A stretch of 64,000 bases of DNA from positions 434,001 through 498,000 of the forward strand of contig NZ_JACJPP010000013.1 of NCBI RefSeq assembly GCF_014696135.1. Direction: 5' to 3'. Under the pieces are notes generated by a model that saw only the letters and a list, made by a program, of their open reading frames with translations, was not told the DNA's origin and did not search any database. Positions 7,466-15,460 of this stretch are shown piece by piece. The position numbers and the translations under genes are program-made. Each line of letters starts with the position of its first letter. The stretch's first letter is position 1. The stretch comes from Nodosilinea sp. FACHB-141 (lineage in GTDB: Bacteria; Cyanobacteriota; Cyanobacteriia; Phormidesmidales; Phormidesmidaceae).

Positions 7466-10429
7466 GTGGCAGCAACCTCCTCCCAAGCCGACAAGCCCAC
7501 CTTAATGCTGGTAGACGGCCATTCCCTAGCCTTTCGCTCGTACTTTGCCTTTGCGAAAAATGCCGACGGCGGGTTGCGCACCTCCACCGGTATTCCCACC
7601 AGCGTGTGCTACGGCTTCTTGAAGTCGCTGCTCGACATGATGGAGGTCGAAAAGCCCGAGTACGCCGCCGTCGCCTTTGACCTCGACCAGCCCACCTTTC
7701 GCCACACGGCAGACAGCACCTACAAAGATGGTCGTCCTGAAGCCCCTGAAGGCTTTGGCGAAGACGTGCGGAATCTCAAAGAACTGCTGACTGACTTTGG
7801 CCTCAACATCTACGTCGCTCCCGGCTTCGAGGCCGACGATGTAATCGGCACCCTGGCGACTAAGGCGCTGGCAGAGGGGTTTTGCGTCAAGATTCTCAGC
7901 GGTGATCAGGATCTCTTTCAGCTGATTGACCCTGACGAGTGCATTACCGTGTTGCACCTGGGCAACGCCTTTGCTAAGGGGCCGAAGACAGGGATGGCGC
8001 AGGAGTTCAAGATTGAGGATGTCAAGGCCAAGCTCGATATTTTTCCTCACCAGGTGGTGGATTACAAAGCGCTGTGCGGTGACTCGTCAGACAACATCCC
8101 TGGCGTTAAAGGCATTGGGGCCAAAACCGCCGCTAAGCTGCTGGCTGAGTATGGCGACCTCGATGCCATCTACGCTGACATCGACAACATCAAGGGCGCG
8201 ACTCAGAAAAAGCTGATTGAAGGCAAAGAGTCGGCCTACCACTCGCGCTACATGGCCAAGATTGTTACCGATGTGGATTTGCCCATCGACCTGGCCACCT
8301 GCAAGCTCGATGGCTTTGACCCCGACCTGGTGATTCCGGCACTCAAAAAGCTGGAGTTCCAAAATTTTGTCAACCGGCTGGGCAAGCTGCAAATCGCTTT
8401 TGGAGGCCAGGCTGCCGAGGAAACAGCGGCGAAAGCCAGCCAGGCCCTAAGTGAAAATTCCAGCACCAGCAGCAAAGAACCCAGTCGCGTCAGCCGCTTT
8501 CGGGATACTGGCGGCGCGGATGTGGCCTTCTTTACGGCGGAGGAAACGGACAGTGCCCAAGGGGTGGATGAGGTGGCGATCGCCCCTCAAATCATCACCA
8601 CTGAGACCCAGCTCTACGAACTGCTCGACATTCTCTCAGCGCAAAAAGACCCCCAAACTCCTGTTTCCTGGGACACCGAGACGACATCGCTGGAGCCCAG
8701 GGACGCCGCGCTGGTGGGCATCGGCTGCTGCTGGGGCACAGGCCGCGACGAGATGGCCTACATTCCTGTGGGACACAGCGATGGAGAAATGTTGCCATTA
8801 GAGATGGTGCTAGAGGCGCTGCGCCCCATTCTCGAGAGCGCTGAGTTTCCCAAGGCGCTGCAAAATGCCAAATACGATCGCCTCGTGCTGCGCCACCAGG
8901 GCATACACCTAGCGGGCGTGGTCTTCGACACTATGCTGGCCAGTTACGTGCTCAACCCAGAAACCAGCCACAACCTGACCGATCTGAGCCTGCGTTACCT
9001 CAACCTCTCCGCCCAGAGCTATGAGGATTTGGTGCCCAAGGGGAAGACGATCGCGGATATGGCGATCGCCGATGTAGCCAACTACTGCGGCGCCGACGTT
9101 CACACCACCTACCTGCTAGTACCCAAGCTTCAGGCTGAGTTAGACGAAGTTCCCGACCTCAAAACCCTATTTGCCGAGGTCGAGCTGCCCCTAGAGCCAG
9201 TGCTGGCGGAGATGGAATGTACGGGCATTCGCATTGACCCCGACTACCTAGCTACATTTTCTAAACAGCTTGAGATTGACCTGGCCCGCTTAGAAAAAAC
9301 CGCCTATGAAGCCGCTGGGGAAACCTTTAATATGGGTTCTCCCAAACAGTTGAGCACGCTGTTTTTTGAAAAGCTGGGCCTCGACAAGCGCAAGTCGCGC
9401 AAAAACAAGTCGGGCGGCTATTCTACCGATGCGCCAACTCTGGAGAAACTCCAGGGCGACCACGCTGTGGTGGATTTGGTGGTGGAGCACCGCACCCTCT
9501 CTAAGCTGAAATCTACCTATGTGGATGCCCTACCCACCCTGATTCGGCCCGAAACCCATCGGGTGCACACTGACTTTAACCAGGCGGTGACGGCCACCGG
9601 GCGGCTGTCATCGTCGAACCCCAACCTGCAAAACATCCCCATTCGTACCGCCTTTAGCCGCAAGATTCGGGCGGCGTTCATTCCTGAAAACGGCTGGCAG
9701 CTGGTGGCGGCAGACTACTCGCAGATTGAGCTGCGCATTCTGGCTCACCTCAGTGGTGAACCTGTGCTGGTGGAGGCTTACAAAAACAACGACGACGTGC
9801 ACGGCCTCACCGCTAGGCTGCTGTTCGAGAAAGACGACATCACGGCGGAAGAGCGGCGGGCGGGCAAGGTGATTAACTTTGGCGTCATTTATGGCATGGG
9901 GGCCTCTCGCTTCGCCCGCGAGGCTGGGGTCAACCGCGCCGATGCTAAGACCTTTATCGATCGCTACTACGAGCGCTACCCAAAGGTGTTTGAGTACCTG
10001 CTGAAAATGCAGCGAGAGGCGATCGCCCAGGGCTATGTGCAGACTATCTACGGGCGGCGGCGCTATTTCAACTTTACTGATGGCAAGCTGCGATCGCTGC
10101 GCGGCACCGATCCAGCCAGTATTGATCTAGATTCTCTGCGCTCCAACGGCTTCGATGCCGGCTCTCTAAGGGCAGCAGCCAACGCACCCATCCAGGGCAG
10201 CAGCGCCGACATCATCAAAATTGCCATGATTCACTTGCACGAGCTGCTGAAGGATTATCAAGCTAACCTGCTCCTCCAGGTCCACGACGAGCTGGTATTT
10301 GAGGTGCCCCCCGACGAGTGGGCAGAACTCCAGCCTAAAATCACCGCCGTAATGGAATCTGCCGTGGAGCTAAAGGTGCCCCTCAAGGTCGAAGCCCACG
10401 CCGGGCCAAACTGGATGGAAGCCAAGTAA
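7466..10429 (+). CDS. polA: DNA polymerase I
   Basis: Fills gaps and removes RNA primers during replication and repair. The 987-residue protein has three domains. Residues 10-310 are the 5'-3' exonuclease (LMLVDGHSLAFRSYFAF, GDSSDNIPGVKGIGAKTA). Residues about 380-590 are the 3'-5' proofreading exonuclease, with its metal residues intact (DTET in SWDTETTSLEP, NAKYD, YCGAD). The polymerase follows, with motif A AADYSQIELRILAHLSGE, motif B beginning RRAGKVINFGVIYG and motif C QVHDELVFEVP. The start is a GTG at 7466. Transcribed alone, with the next gene 35 bases downstream in the same direction. Confidence 0.97.
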   Translation: MAATSSQADKPTLMLVDGHSLAFRSYFAFAKNADGGLRTSTGIPTSVCYGFLKSLLDMMEVEKPEYAAVAFDLDQPTFRHTADSTYKDGRPEAPEGFGEDVRNLKELLTDFGLNIYVAPGFEADDVIGTLATKALAEGFCVKILSGDQDLFQLIDPDECITVLHLGNAFAKGPKTGMAQEFKIEDVKAKLDIFPHQVVDYKALCGDSSDNIPGVKGIGAKTAAKLLAEYGDLDAIYADIDNIKGATQKKLIEGKESAYHSRYMAKIVTDVDLPIDLATCKLDGFDPDLVIPALKKLEFQNFVNRLGKLQIAFGGQAAEETAAKASQALSENSSTSSKEPSRVSRFRDTGGADVAFFTAEETDSAQGVDEVAIAPQIITTETQLYELLDILSAQKDPQTPVSWDTETTSLEPRDAALVGIGCCWGTGRDEMAYIPVGHSDGEMLPLEMVLEALRPILESAEFPKALQNAKYDRLVLRHQGIHLAGVVFDTMLASYVLNPETSHNLTDLSLRYLNLSAQSYEDLVPKGKTIADMAIADVANYCGADVHTTYLLVPKLQAELDEVPDLKTLFAEVELPLEPVLAEMECTGIRIDPDYLATFSKQLEIDLARLEKTAYEAAGETFNMGSPKQLSTLFFEKLGLDKRKSRKNKSGGYSTDAPTLEKLQGDHAVVDLVVEHRTLSKLKSTYVDALPTLIRPETHRVHTDFNQAVTATGRLSSSNPNLQNIPIRTAFSRKIRAAFIPENGWQLVAADYSQIELRILAHLSGEPVLVEAYKNNDDVHGLTARLLFEKDDITAEERRAGKVINFGVIYGMGASRFAREAGVNRADAKTFIDRYYERYPKVFEYLLKMQREAIAQGYVQTIYGRRRYFNFTDGKLRSLRGTDPASIDLDSLRSNGFDAGSLRAAANAPIQGSSADIIKIAMIHLHELLKDYQANLLLQVHDELVFEVPPDEWAELQPKITAVMESAVELKVPLKVEAHAGPNWMEAK

Positions 10430-10464
10430 CCACCCGGAAAACCACTTTTGAGAAAGGACACTCG

Positions 10465-10854
10465 ATGGATTCAACTCGGTATACCCGTGGGCAAGAGGCG
10501 CTGGCCAGAATTCATGGCCACATTGGCGAAGGCGTGATGAATGCATTGGGTGACATCGCCCCTGACTTTGCGCGTTTTATTATTGAGTTTCCGTACGGCG
10601 ATATCTATTCTCGCAACGGGCTATCTCCAAAGGAGCGGCAGATCGCTACGATCGCATCCTTAGTCACCCTTGGCAATGCTCCCACTGAACTGAAAGCCCA
10701 CATTCAAGGGTCTTTAAATGTAGGCTGCACCCGAGATGAGATTGTTGAAGTCATCATGCAAATGGCCGTGTATGCAGGTTTTCCTGCTGCGGTCAATTCA
10801 TTGCTAGTCGCCAAAGATGTGTTTGCAGAGCTAGATGCTAAAGACAAAATGTAG
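10465..10854 (+). CDS. carboxymuconolactone decarboxylase (AhpD-like) family protein
   Basis: A 129-residue single-domain protein of the CMD family, with the pattern LSPKERQIATIASLVTLGN, a central ELKAHIQGSLNVGCTRDEI helix and VIMQMAVYAGFPAAVNSL. The usual CxxC of AhpD peroxidases is absent; one Cys sits in NVGCTR. This argues for a gamma-carboxymuconolactone-decarboxylase-like hydrolase or decarboxylase fold rather than a thiol peroxidase. The substrate is unknown. An AAGGACA ribosome binding site precedes the ATG, and a terminator follows at once. Confidence 0.88.
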   Translation: MDSTRYTRGQEALARIHGHIGEGVMNALGDIAPDFARFIIEFPYGDIYSRNGLSPKERQIATIASLVTLGNAPTELKAHIQGSLNVGCTRDEIVEVIMQMAVYAGFPAAVNSLLVAKDVFAELDAKDKM

Positions 10855-10864
10855 CCCGACCGCA

Positions 10865-10889
10865 AACTTCAATCAACTGAAGTTTTTTT
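10865..10889 (+). terminator. Rho-independent terminator
   Basis: Stem AACTTCA (10865-10871) pairs with TGAAGTT (10878-10884) across a 6-base loop, and the run of seven T (10883-10889) continues from the stem. It ends the polA/CMD-gene transcript. Confidence 0.85.
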
Positions 10890-11101
10890 GAATCGGCTCG
10901 ATTCTTGGTTCTTCGACATTATTGATATTTCACCTTGGGTTCCCCTGAGTAAATAGCCGAGGATGGTTTTTTCGCGATTGCATCTGGGCATAAATTCGCT
11001 GTAGATAGACGTAAAAATTAAGTTTTCAGAACGGCAGCAGGAGCATTCTTAGGTTTGGCGATATAGTGCGGCAAATTGTGCGTTTGGTAGCATCGCCCTC
11101 T

Positions 11102-12682
11102 ATGGCAAAGCTTTCCGCTACTGCGGCTTTTTGGGGACTGCTGATCGGCTCTAGCGTAGTAGCTTCGTCTGAGGTCATGGCGCAGGAAGTGCTCCAGGTA
11201 CAGGCATCGAGCCGTCAGGCGGAAACCGAGGTAGCAGAATGGTTTGAGGCCAATCGCGATCGCCCCACCTTACTACGGGCCTTTGTGCAGCGCATGCCAA
11301 AGGGCGGCGATATTCACAGCCACTTGAGCGGGGCTGTATATGCCGAGCGCTACATACAGTGGGCGGCGGCAGACGGCTACTGCATTGATCCGGCGGGGCC
11401 TGACCTAGTCGAGCCCAGCGCCTGCAATCAAGACAGCAGCTACTTTCCGGCGGCCCAGCTCTACGGCCGCCCGGCCACCTACGATGCGTTGGTCAATCTC
11501 TGGTCGACCCGCAATCTACCCTTTGCCAACCAGTCGGGCCACGATCAGTTTTTTGAGGCGTTCGGCGGCTTTGACGCGATCTCCTCGTCCCTAACCCGCC
11601 AGGATGACATGGTGGCTGAGGTCGCCAATCGCGCCGCCTCCCAGCATATTTCTTACCTAGAGCTGTTGATGACGGTCAAAGGCAGCGAGGCGAGGCAGCT
11701 GGGACGAACCGTGGGCTGGAACAGCAATTTTGCCCAAATGCGCCAGCGGCTGCTCGACGAGGGCCTAATGGATCTAGTTGCCCAGGGCAGTCAGGATATG
11801 GCCGCCCTCGAACGCGAGGTGGACAAAACCTTAGGCTGTGAGACACCGCGCCCCCAGCCCGGCTGTGAGGTGACAGTGCGATATTTGCAGCAGACCACCC
11901 GCACCCGCCTGCCCGAGGAGGTTTTTGCCCAGTTTGTCTACGCCTTTGAGCTGGCTAAAGCCGACTCCCGAGTGGTCGGCATCAACCTGGTGGCTCCAGA
12001 AGATAACCCTGTGGCCCTGCGCGACTATAGCCTGCACATGGAGATGCTCGGCTTTCTTAAAGCCCAGTTTCCTGAGGTCAACATTTCGCTTCACGCCGGA
12101 GAGCTGACCCTGGGACTGGTGCCGCCCGATGACCTGCGCTTTCACATTCGCCAAGCCGTGGAGGTAGCCCAGGCCAGCCGCATTGGCCACGGGGTCGCTA
12201 TTCTTTACGAAAACGAGCCCTTTCAACTGCTGGAGGAAATGCGCCGCCGGGGCGTACTGGTGGAAATTTGCCTCACCAGCAACGAGGTAATTCTCAATGT
12301 CGAGGGCGACGAGCATCCCTTTCTCGATTACCGGGCCGCTGGGGTACCGATGACCCTGGCCTCCGACGACGAGGGCATCGCTCGCATCGACCTGAGCAAC
12401 GAGTATGGGCTGGCGGCACAGCGCTACAACCTGGGCTACCGCGATCTTAAGCAGCTGGCCCGCAACAGCTTGGAATATAGCTTTCTAACGGGGGATAGTC
12501 TTTGGGCCTCGCCCGAATTTAACCAGCTCTCACTTCCCTGTGCCGATGATGTTCCTGGTTCAGCAACGACTTCGGCGGGCTGCGCTGGCTTTTTGGCGGG
12601 GAGCGATCGCGCCCGCACCCAGTGGCAGCTCGAGGCTGAATTTGCCGAATTTGAATCGCTATCATCGTTTCGGTTTCGCTGA
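11102..12682 (+). CDS. exported adenosine-deaminase-family protein
   Basis: A 526-residue amidohydrolase of the adenosine/AMP deaminase superfamily with an N-terminal signal peptide (AFWGLLIGSSVVASS, cleavage near VMAQE). Metal-site motifs are in order: HSHLSGA (after MPKGGDI), SLHAGE, RIGHGV, and the aspartate pair LASDDEG, preceded by VEICLTSNEV. A GTG at 11066 is an alternative start. The long N-terminal segment and export recall the secreted growth-factor-type deaminases (ADGF/CECR1) and fungal relatives, so the substrate may be extracellular nucleoside; this is inference. The stop overlaps the next gene's start by one base (TGATG), so the two are translationally coupled. Confidence 0.85.
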   Translation: MAKLSATAAFWGLLIGSSVVASSEVMAQEVLQVQASSRQAETEVAEWFEANRDRPTLLRAFVQRMPKGGDIHSHLSGAVYAERYIQWAAADGYCIDPAGPDLVEPSACNQDSSYFPAAQLYGRPATYDALVNLWSTRNLPFANQSGHDQFFEAFGGFDAISSSLTRQDDMVAEVANRAASQHISYLELLMTVKGSEARQLGRTVGWNSNFAQMRQRLLDEGLMDLVAQGSQDMAALEREVDKTLGCETPRPQPGCEVTVRYLQQTTRTRLPEEVFAQFVYAFELAKADSRVVGINLVAPEDNPVALRDYSLHMEMLGFLKAQFPEVNISLHAGELTLGLVPPDDLRFHIRQAVEVAQASRIGHGVAILYENEPFQLLEEMRRRGVLVEICLTSNEVILNVEGDEHPFLDYRAAGVPMTLASDDEGIARIDLSNEYGLAAQRYNLGYRDLKQLARNSLEYSFLTGDSLWASPEFNQLSLPCADDVPGSATTSAGCAGFLAGSDRARTQWQLEAEFAEFESLSSFRFR

Positions 12683-13452
12683 TGGCAAAGGTTTTGGTCG
12701 TTACCGGTGGCAGTCGGGGAATTGGCGCTGCTACGGCCCGTTTAGCGGCTGAGCGAGGATATGCGGTCTGCGTCAACTATCTACACAGCCAAGCGGCGGC
12801 CCACGGGGTGGTTGACTCAATTGTCCAAGCGGGTGGACGGGCGATGGTCGGAGACCGGCCTCGGGCCATCGCCGTCGCTGCTGATATTTCTCTAGAAGAC
12901 GAGGTTCTGCGCCTCTTTCAAACAGTGGATGAGCAGCTGGGCCCGCTGACGGCCCTGGTGAATAACGCCGGCATTCTAGAGCAGCAGCGGCGCGTGGATG
13001 AACTCGATGCCGCCCGGCTCAACCGCGTCTTTGCCGCCAATGTGACCGGCAGCTTTCTCTGCGCGCGGGAAGCCGTGAAGCGCATGTCAACGAAGTATGG
13101 CGGGGTCGGTGGGGCGATCGTCAATGTGTCATCGGTGGCGGCGCGGCTGGGGTCGCCAGGAGAATATGTAGACTACGCCGCGTCTAAAGGCGCGATCGAC
13201 AGTCTCACTATTGGCCTAGCGAAGGAAGTGGCCGCCGAGGGCATTCGCGTCAACGCGGTGCGCCCGGGGTTCATCTACACCGATATTCACGCCAGAGGCG
13301 GAGAGCCCGATCGCGTCGAGCGTGTACAGTCTGCTGTACCCATGCAGCGAGGCGGGCAAGCGGTGGAAGTGGCCCAAGCGATTTTGTGGCTGCTTTCGTC
13401 AGAGGCCTCCTACACCACAGGGTCATTCATTGATATAGCGGGTGGCAAGTGA
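12682..13452 (+). CDS. short-chain dehydrogenase/reductase
   Basis: A 256-residue classical SDR using NAD(P)H. Visible are the Rossmann motif TGGSRGIGAATARLAAERG at residue 8 onwards, NNAG near residue 93, the catalytic Ser in NVSSVAARLGSP and the YxxxK pair in YVDYAASKGAIDS, then the RVNAVRPGF strand. The C-terminus ends SFIDIAGGK as in FabG-like enzymes. There is a basic residue after the glycine motif, which often goes with NADPH. The substrate is unknown. It starts inside the stop of the deaminase gene, suggesting joint expression. Confidence 0.92.
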   Translation: MAKVLVVTGGSRGIGAATARLAAERGYAVCVNYLHSQAAAHGVVDSIVQAGGRAMVGDRPRAIAVAADISLEDEVLRLFQTVDEQLGPLTALVNNAGILEQQRRVDELDAARLNRVFAANVTGSFLCAREAVKRMSTKYGGVGGAIVNVSSVAARLGSPGEYVDYAASKGAIDSLTIGLAKEVAAEGIRVNAVRPGFIYTDIHARGGEPDRVERVQSAVPMQRGGQAVEVAQAILWLLSSEASYTTGSFIDIAGGK

Positions 13453-13664
13453 ATTGGAAGTTTCCTCAAATGCCTGCTGTAGGAACCTGGGTTTTGGATA
13501 GACGAGCGGAGTGCACAGATTTACCGTTTGGATGAGCCAGCCCAGACGACTGTCAACCTTTCCACCTGCAACCCAGCTATCCGACCAGCAAACTTGCCCT
13601 ACTCCCCGCACAAAAGTTGGATAGATGGGGTAAGTTTAGGCCTGTGGTTTGGCCTTCCTCGGTT

Positions 13665-14939
13665 ATGGGTTTTAAGCGTTTCTTCACCGGTCTTTGCCTG
13701 GGTCTCGTACTCAGCGTGTGTCTGTCTTGTTCCCAACGGGCGCTGTTCTCGGAAACTCCTGCTCCAGCAACCCCAACTGCTGAAGCTGAGACCATATCCC
13801 CCGCTGAGGCCCGTGAGGGTGCAGTCACAGATGTGGCTCCAGCCCCGCCAGAGTTGTCTGCCGAAGCCGAGGCGATCGTGGCCAGCGTAGCGGGAGGTCT
13901 AGCCAACCCACCCCGCAAGGATGTGCGACTGGTAGCTATTAGCGATCTCAATAGCGCCTACGGCTCGACCGACTACGACCCTGAGGTAGATAGGGCGATC
14001 GCCCTATTACCCTTCTGGCAGCCCGACCTGGTGGTGTGCGGCGGCGACATGGTGGCGGGGCAAAGTCCATCTCTTACGGCACCTCAAATTCAAGCCATGT
14101 GGCAGGCGTTTGATGACCATGTAGCAGCGCCCCTGCGCCGACAAGCCGTGCCCTTTGGGTTTACCATCGGCAACCACGATGCCTCGGGTGCGAAGGGTCC
14201 CAACAACCAATTTCTCTTTCAGCAGGAGCGCGACTTAGCCACGGCCTACTGGACAGCCGCCGAGCATAGCCCTGGGGTTAATTTCATCGATCGCACCGAT
14301 TTTCCCTTCTATTACACCTTTGAGCAGCAGGGGATTTTCTTCATGGCCTGGGATGGCTCGACGAACCGCCTGCCCGAGGAAAAGCTGGCCTGGGTGGAGC
14401 AAGCCCTAGCCAGCGACGCGGCCCAGCAGGCCAAGGCGCGCATTTTGCTTAGCCACCTGCCCCTCTATGGCATTGCGGTAGGGCGCGACAAACCCGGCGA
14501 AGTGCTCGACAACGCCGATCAGCTGCGGGCCATGCTAGAGCGTTACAACGTGCACACATACATCAGCGGCCATCAGCACGCCTACTATCCTGGCCATCGG
14601 GGCAATCTTCAGCTGTTGCACACCGGCATTTTGGGGTCTGGGCCGCGTGCCCTGATCGACAGCAGTCTGCCACCGGGGAAAGTGCTGACCGTGATCGACG
14701 TTGACTTTGCCGACCCAGAGTTGACCACCTACACCAGCTACGACATGGCAACCCTGCGCACCATTGAGTACGCAGAACTGCCTCGGTTTTTGGCGGGCCA
14801 CAACGGCATTGTGCTGCGGCGAGATGTCAGCTACGACGAGCTCGCCCCCGACGAAAAATCCTTTTGCGAACAGCGGTTAGGCCCAGCCTTCTGCACTGGG
14901 CACTTGTCCTTTCCCAGACCCAAAACTTACAGCGCCTAG
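13665..14939 (+). CDS. calcineurin-like metallophosphoesterase lipoprotein
   Basis: Start taken at the ATG 13665, which gives a lipoprotein-type signal (FFTGLCLGLVLSVCLSC, lipidation likely at Cys22); a TTG further upstream is less likely. After a Pro/Ala/Glu-rich linker (residues 30-95) comes the phosphoesterase fold with GGDMV, GNHD, LSHLPLYG and GHQHAYYPG. The first metal motif reads SDLN where the family usually has D-x-H. The C-terminal part has YDMATLRTIEY and two Cys. The enzyme probably acts on phosphoesters in the periplasm; substrate unknown. Total 424 residues. Confidence 0.85.
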   Translation: MGFKRFFTGLCLGLVLSVCLSCSQRALFSETPAPATPTAEAETISPAEAREGAVTDVAPAPPELSAEAEAIVASVAGGLANPPRKDVRLVAISDLNSAYGSTDYDPEVDRAIALLPFWQPDLVVCGGDMVAGQSPSLTAPQIQAMWQAFDDHVAAPLRRQAVPFGFTIGNHDASGAKGPNNQFLFQQERDLATAYWTAAEHSPGVNFIDRTDFPFYYTFEQQGIFFMAWDGSTNRLPEEKLAWVEQALASDAAQQAKARILLSHLPLYGIAVGRDKPGEVLDNADQLRAMLERYNVHTYISGHQHAYYPGHRGNLQLLHTGILGSGPRALIDSSLPPGKVLTVIDVDFADPELTTYTSYDMATLRTIEYAELPRFLAGHNGIVLRRDVSYDELAPDEKSFCEQRLGPAFCTGHLSFPRPKTYSA

Positions 14940-15189
14940 CTACCGTTTGAACCCCATTTAGCAGGGCTAGGCAACAGCGTATTCTGTGCTAGTCTGATAA
15001 GGATCACGGGCAACTATGCCCGAATTTCCTTGTCTGTATTACTTCGTACTGACAGCTAATCATGACGACTCTGCCTGGAGCAATGGGAGGTGGCTCGACC
15101 GCTCCGGGGCAATCTAGAACAGTCTGTAGGTTTGACAACCTGTTGTTTGATTCGTTAGTGCATGCCCAGGAGTATAGAAGCGATTTCGT

Positions 15190-15366
15190 ATGACTCAAGT
15201 CGTTGTAGGTGAAAACGAAGGCATTGAATCGGCCCTGCGTCGCTTTAAGCGGCAGGTATCCAAGGCCGGGGTTTTTTCAGAAGTTAAGCGTCGTCGCCAC
15301 TTCGAGACGCCCCAAGAAAAGCAAAAGCGCAAAGCCGTTGCGCGTCGCAAAAAGCGCTTTCGTTAA
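15190..15366 (+). CDS. rpsU: 30S ribosomal protein S21
   Basis: A 58-residue basic protein starting [20 protein letters not shown], with the S21 core [19 protein letters not shown] and the Lys/Arg-rich tail ending RRKKRFR. It binds 16S rRNA of the small subunit and helps start translation. The frame was found by direct reading since the protein is very short. A 250-base leader without other genes precedes it, and a strong terminator follows 38 bases after the stop. Confidence 0.97.
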   Translation: MTQVVVGENEGIESALRRFKRQVSKAGVFSEVKRRRHFETPQEKQKRKAVARRKKRFR

Positions 15367-15403
15367 GCCCTAGCTCGTGTAAGACACGGGTAAGGCAACT
15401 ATT

Positions 15404-15443
15404 AAAAAAGAGGGATGCTGCTGGTCAGTGTCCCTCTTTTTTT
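15404..15443. terminator. bidirectional Rho-independent terminator between rpsU and a convergent gene
   Basis: AAAAAAGAGGGA (15404-15415) pairs with TCCCTCTTTTTT (from 15431), so each strand has a stem followed by a T-run. It can end rpsU from the left and the leftward helicase-like gene (stop 15461) from the right. Confidence 0.9.
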
Positions 15444-15460
15444 GCGGCCATGGGGGCGGG

